From: G963665495 sp963677785
GTDB lineage: Bacteria > Desulfobacterota > Desulfovibrionia > Desulfovibrionales > Desulfovibrionaceae
NCBI GenBank assembly: GCA_963677785.2
Contig: CAXXDH010000003.1
Location: 4,154,001 to 4,218,000, forward strand
DNA: 64,000 nucleotides
Direction: 5' to 3'
Positions 42,488-50,191 of this stretch are shown here, one piece after another. The number at the start of each line of letters is the position of its first letter. Positions within the stretch are counted from its first letter, which is position 1. A model generated the notes under the pieces. It had not been told where the DNA came from and ran no database searches. It saw only the letters and a list, made by a program, of their open reading frames with translations. The position numbers and the translations under genes were made by a program.

Positions 42488-43592
42488 TCGGCCAGTAGTA
42501 AACCCGAAGCCAGATTTTCAGACTTTTGAAGAGTTGATTTCTGGGTTTTTCAGCTTTAAGAGCATTCAGCTTGCTCAATTCCTCGTTGGTCAGCGAATCG
42601 AACCAGGCTTCGAAGGCGTTTTCTTTTTTCTCGCGGTCCATTTTTTCCGTTGTCGCGATTTCATGCTCATGCCGTTTGATTCCTTCCAGGCGTTTTCGTT
42701 CCTGCTCCTGAGCTTCAAGCTGTTCTGGCGAAAGCCATCCGGCTGGCGGATCAAAGTGTCCGTCGTCCACGAGAGCCGAAAAAATGTATCCTTTGGGATT
42801 TCCGACTAGATTTCCGAACCGGTCGAGCAGAGGGCCTTTTTCAAGCATGGCCTCGGCATGGTTGAGGCTCGTGATCAGCCTCTCGGACAGATCAGGTGCG
42901 GTAAGTCGCAGGCGCTCGGCGAGCACTCTGCAGAGCTGTTCAACTTGAGATTGTCCGAAGCCCGTGGCCGCTACTCGAGGCCACCGCAGCGGGATATTGA
43001 GATCCGGAGCCCGAACTTCGGCGTGGGGAGATTCTTCTTTCCTGGAGTCTGAAGAAAAACTGGCTGGCTGGCTTGACGGTGGAGACGGATCCGCATTCGG
43101 AGATCCGGAATCTTCCTTTAAGCTAGAAAGCTTTTTCTTTGATTCTTTTAATGATTCTTTTCTGTATGAATTTTTTTCACATGGTAGTGAATTTTTTTCA
43201 CACGTGGAGTGAGTTTTTTTCACATGAGTAGGGGGCACGAACGCGGAGGCAGGAAGTTCGCCCATGCGTTCGTGGTAAAGAAAGAGGTAGGCGAGAGCCC
43301 GCCTTGTCCCTCTTATTTCCGTGGTGATGAGCCCGAGGTCTTTAAGCAGCGCAATGTGCTTGCAAACAGATTCTCTGGTCATGGCCAGTTTTTTGGCCAG
43401 CCAGACCTGGGAAGGATATGCTTTGCCGTTTTTACCGGCGCACTGACAAAGTTTGGCGTAAACGAGCTTTGCGCCGACGCTGATGCACTCCCATTCCATA
43501 AGCCAGTCCGGGACGAGAGCGCCGTTGAATTTCTTATATGGGTTAATGATTATTTCAGGACGCGCCGCTTGACATCCATGAATTTTGGACAT
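42450..43592 (-). CDS. Replication-initiator-like winged-helix protein with internal repeats
   Basis: 380 residues. An N-terminal winged-helix domain (about 25-110, GKAYPSQVWLAKKLAMTRESV) resembles those of phage and plasmid initiators of the lambda O / RepA type. The middle (125-195) is low-complexity, serine- and lysine-rich, and contains the DNA repeats described separately. The C-terminal helical part (about 210-380) may bind a helicase or loader. The gene starts the transfer cluster and overlaps traK by 38 bases. It could also be a transcription factor; in-gene iterons favour replication. Confidence 0.65.
   Translation of the reverse strand: MSKIHGCQAARPEIIINPYKKFNGALVPDWLMEWECISVGAKLVYAKLCQCAGKNGKAYPSQVWLAKKLAMTRESVCKHIALLKDLGLITTEIRGTRRALAYLFLYHERMGELPASAFVPPTHVKKTHSTCEKNSLPCEKNSYRKESLKESKKKLSSLKEDSGSPNADPSPPSSQPASFSSDSRKEESPHAEVRAPDLNIPLRWPRVAATGFGQSQVEQLCRVLAERLRLTAPDLSERLITSLNHAEAMLEKGPLLDRFGNLVGNPKGYIFSALVDDGHFDPPAGWLSPEQLEAQEQERKRLEGIKRHEHEIATTEKMDREKKENAFEAWFDSLTNEELSKLNALKAEKPRNQLFKSLKIWLRVYYWPNEISKKRDDVHA
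43127..43232. repeat. Three direct repeats plus A/T-rich tract: candidate replication origin
   Basis: Three copies start at 43168, 43189 and 43211, spaced 21 and 22 bases, sharing TTTTTTTCACA with G/A-rich flanks (on the coding strand TGTGAAAAAAA followed by TTCA or CTCA). Because the spacing is not a multiple of three, the copies are read in different frames, so the DNA rather than the protein sequence is conserved. An A/T-rich tract (43127-43167) with two GATTCTTTT copies follows. Iterons next to such a tract inside an initiator gene are the layout of lambda ori. Confidence 0.6.
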
Positions 43593-43603
43593 AATATTCC
43601 ATT

Positions 43604-43630
43604 AACGTTTCCCTGGACATAGAAAACGTT
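43604..43630. promoter_or_regulatory. Inverted repeat upstream of the initiator-like gene
   Basis: AACGTTT (43604-43610) and AAACGTT (43624-43630) form a 7-bp inverted repeat separated by 13 bases, 12 bases before the start codon at 43592. Position and size suit an operator for a dimeric repressor, possibly the initiator itself or the 106-residue protein upstream. No clear -35/-10 pair was found. Confidence 0.45.
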
Positions 43631-43667
43631 TTATTTTGAAGGGTTTATGAAAGAACCCTAAGCCCTG

Positions 43668-43703
43668 AAAAGGTCGCTTGTTGGTAGCAGGCGGCCTTTT
43701 TTT
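43668..43703. terminator. Bidirectional intrinsic terminator
   Basis: GGTCGC (43672-43677) pairs with GCGGCC (43691-43696). A T-run of seven follows on the plus strand, and TTTT follows on the minus strand. It lies just after the stop of the minus-strand gene at 43711 and would separate it from the initiator-like gene. Confidence 0.6.
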
Positions 43704-43710
43704 CGGCTAT

Positions 43711-44031
43711 CTAGGCTGCATCATACATGGCGAACATGCATTCATGCTGCAGAATGTGGCATTCAAATTGCTCCTCGTCGTAGTACGTGATAGAGATGAA
43801 CTTCTTCTCTTGAAGCTCACTCATGGCCTCTACAACCTGGTCCACAGTCGAGCCTGTCTCGAAGGCGATACGTTCAAATGTTTCATTCGTTGCATCCGTA
43901 TCATCGTCCATGAGAGTGCCGATGCGTGAATACACGAGTTTTGCAAGGGCGGTCAGCTCCTTGTTCATCATCATGTATCCGAACACAACAGTCTGACACT
44001 CAAACACAGGATTGAGAACGATTTCCTGCAT
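43711..44031 (-). CDS. Small winged-helix-like protein at the element end
   Basis: 106 residues from ATG 44031, preceded by GGAGGGGT. Residues about 25-80 (LAKLVYSRIGTL... ATNETFERIAFETGSTVDQV) have the spacing of a winged-helix domain followed by a beta wing KKFISITYYDEE. No family is recognised. It is the last gene before the tRNA-Arg fragment, a place where recombination directionality factors or replication regulators are often found, but it could equally regulate the initiator-like gene. Confidence 0.55.
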   Translation of the reverse strand: MQEIVLNPVFECQTVVFGYMMMNKELTALAKLVYSRIGTLMDDDTDATNETFERIAFETGSTVDQVVEAMSELQEKKFISITYYDEEQFECHILQHECMFAMYDAA

Positions 44032-44130
44032 GTCTCACCCCTCCTGAAATGTGGTTATTGGGCTGATAATGAATAATATTCGCGAAATAAGAGAAAATTC
44101 TTTCAATATAAGAAAGCGATGAGTGTAAAA

Positions 44131-44176
44131 AAATCCGCACAATGCTCGTAAAATGAGCACTGCGCGGATTTTTTTT
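44131..44176. terminator. Strong bidirectional terminator at the element border
   Basis: AAATCCGC (44131-44138) pairs with GCGGATTT (44164-44171), with an inner stem TGCTC/GAGCA. There is a T-run on the plus side and an A-run on the other. It lies between the 106-residue gene and the tRNA fragment and would insulate the element from the chromosome. Confidence 0.75.
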
Positions 44177-44218
44177 GGAGCCGAAAAAAGGCGAGGAGTC
44201 TGTTAATAATTCAGGCCG

Positions 44219-44268
44219 TTGGCCTCCGGAGCCAAAGGCCGGGCGTTCGAATCGCCCATTGCCCACCA
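44219..44268 (+). other. 3' half of tRNA-Arg(CCG): probable integration site (attR)
   Basis: The anticodon arm TTGGC-CTCCGGA-GCCAA (44219-44235) has a perfect 5-bp stem and loop anticodon CCG. It is followed by variable loop AGGCC, T-arm GGGCG-TTCGAAT-CGCCC (44241-44257), 3' acceptor strand ATTGCCC, discriminator A and encoded CCA (to 44268). Upstream there is no D-arm and no GGGCAAT 5' acceptor strand, so the gene is cut near position 26. This is the pattern left on the far side of an element integrated at a tRNA 3' end. An intact tRNA-Arg and the integrase are predicted left of the window. Confidence 0.75.
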
Positions 44269-44280
44269 CCCAAAAAGTAA

Positions 44281-44321
44281 GCCGCAAGATGCGAGAATCA
44301 TTCGCGTTTTGCGGCTTTTTT
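44281..44321 (+). terminator. Terminator of the original tRNA-Arg gene
   Basis: GCCGCAA (44281-44287) pairs with TTGCGGC (44309-44315), with an inner GCGA/TCGC stem, followed by six T residues. It begins 12 bases after the tRNA CCA end and marks the sequence to the right as the chromosomal side. Confidence 0.75.
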
Positions 44322-44443
44322 GTGTCCGAAAAACCGCTTTTTTCAACTTTTTTCGAAAAAATGCGGAAATTTTCGATTTTTGCCTCTGGAGACAACCGAC
44401 TTGAATTTTTAGCAGAGTCTTCTCTTTATTCTGGACGGAAAAA

Positions 44444-44488
44444 AATGCCGCGCAAAACTCGTTATGCGAGTCTTGCGCGGCATTTTTT
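44444..44488. terminator. Strong bidirectional terminator
   Basis: AATGCCGCGCAA (44444-44455) pairs perfectly with TTGCGCGGCATT (44473-44484), with an inner ACTCG/CGAGT stem, flanked by an A-run and a T-run. It is similar in build to the two hairpins before it. It lies 40 bases before the ISL3 element. Confidence 0.75.
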
Positions 44489-44530
44489 CGTTTCGGAGTT
44501 TCCGCACTCAAAAAGAATTTTTCTTTATTT

Positions 44531-45862
44531 GGTCCTTCCGGAAACTCAGTGGGTGGCCCCAGTCTTGCTAATCTCCGGGTAGAGTTTTAGCCCGCCACAA
44601 AAGAAGTAAATCGCTGTTTTGAAATGCTCCTTATTGCTGTAGCCACAAGCTCGGCGTTTGATGGACATGATCTTGCTGTTCAGCCCCTCCGCAACAGCGT
44701 TTGTCACGCGATGCCGACAAAAGGTCACGATGTTGTCCATGTGATCCATGAGCATGTTCGCCACTTTGCCCATAGGCTCGAGCTTCGAGCGTTTGGCCCA
44801 AGAACACCATTTCTTCAGAAAACGCTTGGCCCACCCAACAGACAGATAGTCCCACAGTCCGCGAAGACTCTCTTTCATGGCCCAGGATTTGCCCGTCTTC
44901 AGATTCGATTCCTTGAGTTCCTCCAGGCGCGGTCGTTGGGAGTCCGAGAGGTTCTCCTCAGCGTATAACCACAAGTATCTGCTGCCTTTCAAAATTTCGT
45001 TTGCTTCAGCCATCAGCGCCTTATGTTCCTGGCGGCGTACTTTATCCACGGCTTCCCCTACATGCTGCATGATGTGGAAACGGTCGAATACGATTTTATC
45101 TGCAGCACCGGGTACGTTTTCCTTGGTGGCCAGAAAGTATGCCGGCCACATATCCATTGATACAGCCTTGATTGCCTTGAGCTGTTCGTCATTCAGCTTT
45201 TTGTAGTATTCTTCAAGGCTTGTCTTTTTGCGGTCCTCGGCAACATGCTCGACCGTACCGCGCAGCAGGTCGCAGACGACGGTCATATAGCTATGTCCTT
45301 TTCGGAAAGCCTTCTCATCGACCCCGATGTAGCTGATTTTACGCTGTTCCTTTCGTGCCATACCTCGCCGGACAGCTCTTTCCATAACCCCCCAAGCCTG
45401 ATCCCACGAGATTCGCATCAACTTGCGAGCTCCTTCAATGGTCGAGCATTCTGTCAGAACATCAATGACCAGCCTTTCCATGAGCAGAGTAAAACGCGAA
45501 CCAGGTTCAGCCCAAAAGACATTGACCTGCTTGACGCCATGCTCGGGGCAAGCCACTCGAGGGATTTTTGCATGGATGAAAGTTTTGAACTGGCACGTAT
45601 CCAGATGCCGCCAAATCCTTTCTTCCGCATGATCCCGGCAAGTCAGCTCCTTGCCGCATTCCGGGCAAGTCCAGGGCACCTTGCTCTTATGGTCGAGCCA
45701 AATATCCACACGGCCTTCAGACGTTTTTAAATCAACTTTATCCACAAACCAGGGGCTCTTGACGCCCAAAATCTGCCCGTAAAGATCAACATCCCTCATC
45801 GGCGGTCTCCTCCTGGAAATCGCCTACATTATGACGCTACCCACGGCAAACCCGGAAGGACC
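44531..45862 (-). mobile_element. ISL3-family insertion sequence, copy A (complete)
   Basis: 1332 bp with ends GGTCCTTCCGG (left) and CCGGAAGGACC (right). It is practically identical to copy B. The flanks (CTTTATTT left, TTTTTCAT right) do not match, so there is no target duplication; one flank was lost by deletion or recombination. Its right end interrupts the orfB gene of an IS3 element. Confidence 0.9.
44546..45799 (-). CDS. ISL3-family transposase, copy A
   Basis: 417 residues. An N-terminal zinc-binding region (CPEC...C...H, 38-90) is followed by the DDE domain with SYIGVDEKAFRKGHSY and SMDMWPAYFLATKE carrying the first two catalytic aspartates. It is full length and differs from copy B at two residues (IHAKIP versus IHARIP; TGKSWA versus TGKAWA), so both are probably active or recently so. 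Confidence 0.92.
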   Translation of the reverse strand: MRDVDLYGQILGVKSPWFVDKVDLKTSEGRVDIWLDHKSKVPWTCPECGKELTCRDHAEERIWRHLDTCQFKTFIHAKIPRVACPEHGVKQVNVFWAEPGSRFTLLMERLVIDVLTECSTIEGARKLMRISWDQAWGVMERAVRRGMARKEQRKISYIGVDEKAFRKGHSYMTVVCDLLRGTVEHVAEDRKKTSLEEYYKKLNDEQLKAIKAVSMDMWPAYFLATKENVPGAADKIVFDRFHIMQHVGEAVDKVRRQEHKALMAEANEILKGSRYLWLYAEENLSDSQRPRLEELKESNLKTGKSWAMKESLRGLWDYLSVGWAKRFLKKWCSWAKRSKLEPMGKVANMLMDHMDNIVTFCRHRVTNAVAEGLNSKIMSIKRRACGYSNKEHFKTAIYFFCGGLKLYPEISKTGATH

Positions 45863-46690
45863 TTTTTCATAAGCCAAGGGCGACATGTAGTCGAGAGCAG
45901 AATGTCGCCGATGCGTGTTGTACCAGCCTTCAATAAAAGCAAATATTGCCAGTTTCGCCTCCTGCCTTGAACGGAAGCTGTTTTGCCAGAGCAACTCGCA
46001 TTCCAGGGATGCGAAGAAGCTTTCGCACATGGCGTTGTCAAAACAATCCCCAACAGAGCCCATGGATTGCCGAATACCCAATGCTTGGCAACGATCTCCG
46101 AATCGACACGACGTATACTGCGATCCTTGATCCGAGTGGTGGATTACGTCGTGTGCATGGCGTTGCTTCATGGCCATTTCCAGTGCATTGAGCACGAGGT
46201 CGGTCTTCATGTGACTGGCCATCGCCCATCCCACGATACGACGACTGAATACATCAAGGACGACGGCGAGAAACAAAAAGCCCTCCCAGGTAGGGACATA
46301 GGTAATGTCTGCCACCCAGAGTTGATCCGGAGCTGAGGCCGTGAATTTCCGGTTGACCAAATCAGGGGCTGGACGAATTCGATCCCGCCGAATAGTAGTG
46401 CGAATCCAACGCCGTCTGCATGCTCCGCGCACACCCTCAGCCCGCATTAAACGAGCCACACGTTTTTGGCTTACGGTGAACCCTAGCTCCAGCAATTCGA
46501 AATGAATTCGAGGAGCGCCGTAAGTTTTCCGCGATGTTCGGTGAATTTCGAGAATTCTCGCCGTCAAAATTGCATCTTCAATTGCCCGGCGGCAAAGCGG
46601 CCGTTTTGTCCACGAATAGTAGCCGCTGGGGGAGACGCCCAGAACCCGGCAAAGCGTGGACACGGTATACTTGGCCCGATTCGCCATCAC
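45824..46690 (-). pseudogene. IS3-family OrfB, C-terminus replaced by ISL3 sequence
   Basis: An integrase-core transposase with LWVADITYVP, HSDQGSQYTS and NAMCESFFASLE (the DDE residues). The natural C-terminus ends at about MSPLAYEK; the last dozen codons (GPSGFAVGSVIM) come from the ISL3 terminal repeat. The catalytic domain is complete, but the element lacks its 3' end and so cannot move by itself. Confidence 0.85.
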
Positions 46691-47055
46691 GAACTCGAAC
46701 GCTTCCGCGTAGTCGAGTCGACCTCCTTGGCGAACCAGGCCGCTGCTTTTGACAATATCTCCCGTTCCTCTTGAAGTCGTTTGTTTTCGCGGCGTAATCT
46801 GTTCAGTTCTTCACGTTCCGAAGTTGTGAGCCCGTCCTGACGTCGACCGCTGTCAAGGTCTGCTTGGCGGACCCAAGTGCGAATCGTTTGCCCAGAGGGC
46901 TCGAACTCCTTCGCGAGTTCATCAGGGCTGCGGCCTGAGCGAACAAGCTCAATCATCTGCCTCCGAAATTCTGCAGAATATGGCGGGTGTGTTGGTGGCA
47001 TCGTGAACTCCTCCTTCTCAAAGGATTACTTGTCCACGAAATCGGGTCAACTCCA
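45863..47055 (-). mobile_element. IS3-family element, 3' end removed
   Basis: The outer end at 47055 starts TGGAGTTGACCCGATTT (minus strand), an IS3-type terminus, and lies inside an older ISL3 fragment. The other end is missing: the element stops at 45862, where ISL3 copy A begins, within orfB. OrfA and OrfB overlap as is usual for the family. Confidence 0.85.
46687..47001 (-). CDS. IS3-family OrfA
   Basis: 104 residues: a helix-turn-helix (SAEFRRQMIELVRSG... SGQTIRTWVRQ) and a leucine-zipper-like helix (LNRLRRENKRLQEEREIL). OrfB follows with a 4-base overlap; a frameshift fusion OrfAB is expected in the family. The frame is intact, but the element is truncated. Confidence 0.85.
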   Translation of the reverse strand: MPPTHPPYSAEFRRQMIELVRSGRSPDELAKEFEPSGQTIRTWVRQADLDSGRRQDGLTTSEREELNRLRRENKRLQEEREILSKAAAWFAKEVDSTTRKRSSS

Positions 47056-47336
47056 GTTTTGAACTGGCACGTATCAAAATGCCGCCAAATCCTTTCTTCC
47101 ACATGATCCCGGCAAGTCAGTTCCTTGCCGCATTCCGGACAAGTCCAAAGCACCTTGCTCTTATGCTCGAGCCAAATATCCACACGGCCTTCAGACGTTT
47201 TCAAGTCAACTTTGTCTACAAACCAAGGGCTCTTGACACCCAAAATCTGTCCGTAAAGATCAACATCTCTCATCGGCGATCTCCTCCTGGAAATCGCCTA
47301 CATTATGCCGCTACCCACGACAAACCCGGAAGGACC
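47056..47336 (-). pseudogene. ISL3-family fragment, copy C (transposase 5' end)
   Basis: The element end CCGGAAGGACC is at 47326-47336 and the transposase start is at 47273. The first 71 or so codons match copies A and B with several differences (EHKSKVLW versus DHKSKVPW), then the sequence stops at the IS3 terminus. This is an older, diverged copy destroyed by the IS3 insertion; the remainder is not found nearby. Confidence 0.85.
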
Positions 47337-47513
47337 TCCGGATAAAAGGGCGTTATTCAGGTAAAATAACAGTAAAAATCGAGGAAAATTTGACAAAAAA
47401 GGGCTCCCGACTCTGAATTTTTGAAAATATTCGGCGACAAGTTCAGGAGACCCTTATTGATCAGTGCTTCCCTAATACTGGACCAGCAGATTCCACCTTA
47501 ACTTTGCCGGTCC
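47337..47513. other. Short stretch without a gene
   Basis: No open frame or hairpin with support. It probably contains decayed insertion-sequence DNA belonging to the ISL3 or ISAs1 remnants on either side. Confidence 0.4.
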
Positions 47514-47744
47514 GTGGTCCAAAAGGTGGGGGGAGGCTTACTTCATTGGGTTCTTGATGTGGTCTTTCGAGAGGATGATTCAAGAATCAGGAAAGATCAT
47601 TCTCCCGAAAATTTCGCTACTATTCGAAAAATAGTTTTTAATTTGATAAAACTTAATAAATCTAAAAAGATGAGCACAAAACGCGCGCAATTCCAAGCCC
47701 TCATGACAATGGAATTCGCTGAGAAGTTACTCTTTGGAATTTAA
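47514..47744 (+). pseudogene. ISAs1-family transposase, C-terminal remnant
   Basis: The sequence LHWVLDVVFREDDSRIRKD followed by PENFATIRKIVFNLIK is the typical C-terminal block of ISAs1 transposases (HWVLDV.FREDxxRIR). The N-terminal 80 percent of the gene is missing, so this is a fragment. Confidence 0.8.
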
Positions 47745-47841
47745 GATGCACTCGCCCTGCAGTATTTTGCATCTCTCTTTACAAAAAAGAAGTAACTAAG
47801 TACTCTTATCATGAAAATTCTCAACAGTAGGGGAGATTTTT

Positions 47842-48117
47842 ATGGAATATGTTATTGCAGGGGTTGTCGTGGTATTGATCTGTGCTATAGCGGTCATACT
47901 CGTACAAAGGGGGAAGCTCGAAGCGGACGAAGGTCAACAAGAGCTGGAAGAGCAGAGGGCTAAAGCAGAAGGGAAAGTATTGACACTATCCAAACGATTG
48001 GAAATTACCAAGGCGCGTGTTGATATCCTTGAAAAGCAAATAGCTGATCGCAATGAAGAGATACGCGTTCTGAAGGCTCAGGTTACTGAACAGGAACGCG
48101 CTGGAAAATTATTTTAA
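47842..48117 (+). CDS. Small membrane-anchored coiled-coil protein
   Basis: 91 residues from ATG 47842, preceded by AGGGGAG. One N-terminal transmembrane helix (4-24) and a continuous charged coiled coil (about 28-88). No domain is recognised. It resembles small phage- or envelope-associated spanin-like or scaffold proteins in layout only. It stands alone between insertion-sequence remnants. Confidence 0.5.
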   Translation: MEYVIAGVVVVLICAIAVILVQRGKLEADEGQQELEEQRAKAEGKVLTLSKRLEITKARVDILEKQIADRNEEIRVLKAQVTEQERAGKLF

Positions 48118-48338
48118 CTGGAGCTGCGAGTTCCTTCCGGCCACGGGTATACAAGCAGGAAGTAATCCACGTTATTTTATGTGGAATCGTTTTATTCAAC
48201 TGCTCGGCATACTTTAATTTTTTGGTCTGGGTTCTTGGATAAACGTTTACATTTTATCGTAAGTTCAAAAATACTATATTTACGTTTGTGGATTAGCTTT
48301 ATTTTTATTTTGTCGTTCATCAAACACAGGTATAATCC

Positions 48339-48623
48339 ATGGATAATCTTATGCGCACTTTTTTTGTTACGGCTATAATTCTGCCGCTTATACTTTTTTG
48401 TGGTGTTCAGTCTTCCATTGCAGGCGATACTTGTGAAACCATTTGCCAGAGTATCAAAAGTACGAATGGGGCTTTTAAAAAATCAATAGGTTGTGCTGAA
48501 TTGTGTCACAATATCGATGTAAATGTCGTCCCGGTTGCTGCAGCGTTATGTAAGAGGTCCATAAAGAGGGTAAGTGATTATGATTTGTGTACGGAACTGG
48601 TTTTGGACCTTTTGTTGCGCTAA
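48339..48623 (+). CDS. Small secreted cysteine-rich protein
   Basis: 94 residues (ATG 48339, or 48351). A signal peptide (about 1-29, cleavage after SIAG) precedes a mature part with six cysteines (CETICQS, CAELCHN, CKRS, CTELV), so disulfide bonds are likely. The family is not recognised. The cysteine pattern of paired CxxxC suggests a helical hairpin fold. Confidence 0.45.
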   Translation: MDNLMRTFFVTAIILPLILFCGVQSSIAGDTCETICQSIKSTNGAFKKSIGCAELCHNIDVNVVPVAAALCKRSIKRVSDYDLCTELVLDLLLR

Positions 48624-49379
48624 CCTTCTATATTTTTTACCAACAAAACAAGGTACAGCTGAATTAATTATTTCGTATCATTCCTGTAACTAATTCTGTT
48701 TACACTGCGTCAAAGTAGTAGATACCTTTGAAATCCAAAAGTTTTGGGGGACTGAGGTATTTGCTTGCTGAAAAATGGTCTTAGCTGTAACGTTTATTAG
48801 TATTTTTATTCTCCCTTGTTTTTCAATTACGCATATGCCATATATTTACTGTTCTTCGACGAAAACTGTGGAATTTATCTCCTTCAACTGTAAGGATTTC
48901 ACCGGGACAGGCGATCCAATGGGATGAAATTCCAATTGGTTGGGCTACTTTTCTTCTTCTTCCGCTGAGCAGTGGTGCACGCTGATTGATGCAGTCGCTG
49001 GGAGAATTTTTGAAGAAGCCATGAAGATGCGAAGTACCTTGAGTTCAAATATATCAACCTACTACCCATGGATTGAATAAGCTGTCAGGGACTATAATCC
49101 CAATTCCACAGAAAACGTCGAAGAGCCGCTTTTTTATGGTGTCTAAATATAGCTGAAAAAACTTTTTTCTCCCAATGGAATTAAGCTTTTTACAGCATGC
49201 GAGGATGCCAGCTTGTGATTTCATTTTGAATGACGGCCGCAGAACTACACCTCTTGGAGTGCATCAAAATAGATCTGCGGCCAGGATATCATCAAAATAA
49301 AGCAATTCGTTGTTTTCTAAATATCCAACATCACCATGATGCATGGGTAATAATGTAGTTTTAAGTCTGACTACTCACT
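48624..49379. other. 756-base stretch without a convincing gene
   Basis: A/T-rich sequence with only short frames broken by stops. Fragments such as the region near 49010-49080 may be decayed coding DNA. No RNA gene or repeat was recognised. Confidence 0.4.
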
Positions 49380-49406
49380 CAAGTGAATTTTTTAATGTGG
49401 TATAAT
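49380..49406 (+). promoter_or_regulatory. Likely promoter of the wzz-like gene
   Basis: TGGTATAAT ends at 49406, an extended -10 box (TGnTATAAT), about 32 bases before the start codon at 49438. A -35-like AAGTGAA lies about 15-17 bases upstream. Confidence 0.5.
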
Positions 49407-49437
49407 AAACAAAAATATTCTCAAAGAATATAAAAGT

Positions 49438-50190
49438 ATGAAAAATATTACATCTGAATCCTCGAAAGAAATTGCTGGTACAATGTATTATTGTGATAGC
49501 TCCGATGTAAACTTATTTCACGCTATCCAACTCCTCTATAAAAATATAAAATTATTATTTATATTTTTAGCTATCGGCGTTGGTTTATTTTCCATCATTG
49601 CATTGTATGGAATTGATGATGAGTATCAAGCTACTGCACGGATTGATATTTCATATCTAGAGCCAGATGATGTAACTTTTAAAACATCATATAATAACTT
49701 TATTCAAAAACTTAAGAAGGGACTTGTAGACTCTCAGGTTATTAAAACAATTGATAGCACAAAACATAGTGCACTAAAAATAAATACAACTGTTGATACT
49801 TTTACTTATATTACCGTAAAGGCAAAAGCGCGGAAGTCAGGTGTTGTTATTCCAGCCTTAAAACTAGCCGCCGCTACAATAGAAAAAGAGCTCAAAAATA
49901 ACCTCAAGCCACTTCACGAAGATATCATTATTAAGCTCTCCTATTTCGAACAATCACTTAGATTAGCAGAGGCACATCTTAGGCTACTTGAGCGGATAGA
50001 ACAAGAATTACAAGAGGCGAAATTAAAGCTGAACAATGATCAAAGCATAAAAGAATCCGGTCCACTTTTTAATTCAGCTAGTAATCGCCATTTGTATTCT
50101 TTCGATGCCTTAATAAGGCTACTTGACTTGAAATTTGCCGCTCAACGCTCAATCGAAGACGTAAAATTCAATCTTGCTCTTTTGAAAAAA
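49438..50190 (+). pseudogene. Wzz-like polysaccharide chain-length determinant, 5' part (split by ISL3)
   Basis: The N-terminal 251 residues: a cytoplasmic head, transmembrane helix 1 (about 37-57) and a periplasmic part with coiled coil (about 165-200). This is the Wzz/chain-length arrangement, although the family motifs are weak. The frame then runs into the ISL3 copy B end and stops at 50217. The missing C-terminus is at 51532-51701. In the known family Wzz sets O-antigen or capsule chain length, so the strain may make polysaccharide of altered length. Confidence 0.7.
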
Positions 50191-50191
50191 G

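Noticed and set aside
44201..44213. CTGTTAAT as a tRNA-Asn(GTT) anticodon loop
   Set aside because: No stem can form around it, whereas the CCG loop at 44224-44230 has a perfect 5-bp stem and correct spacing to the T-arm.
44000..44511. Minus-strand frames containing WWAMGDSNARPLAP
   Set aside because: This peptide is the well-known false translation of a reversed tRNA 3' end; the DNA is the tRNA-Arg fragment, not a protein gene.
48181..48378. 65-codon hydrophobic frame
   Set aside because: It overlaps the start of a better secreted-protein gene, has no ribosome-binding site and looks like A/T-rich random sequence.
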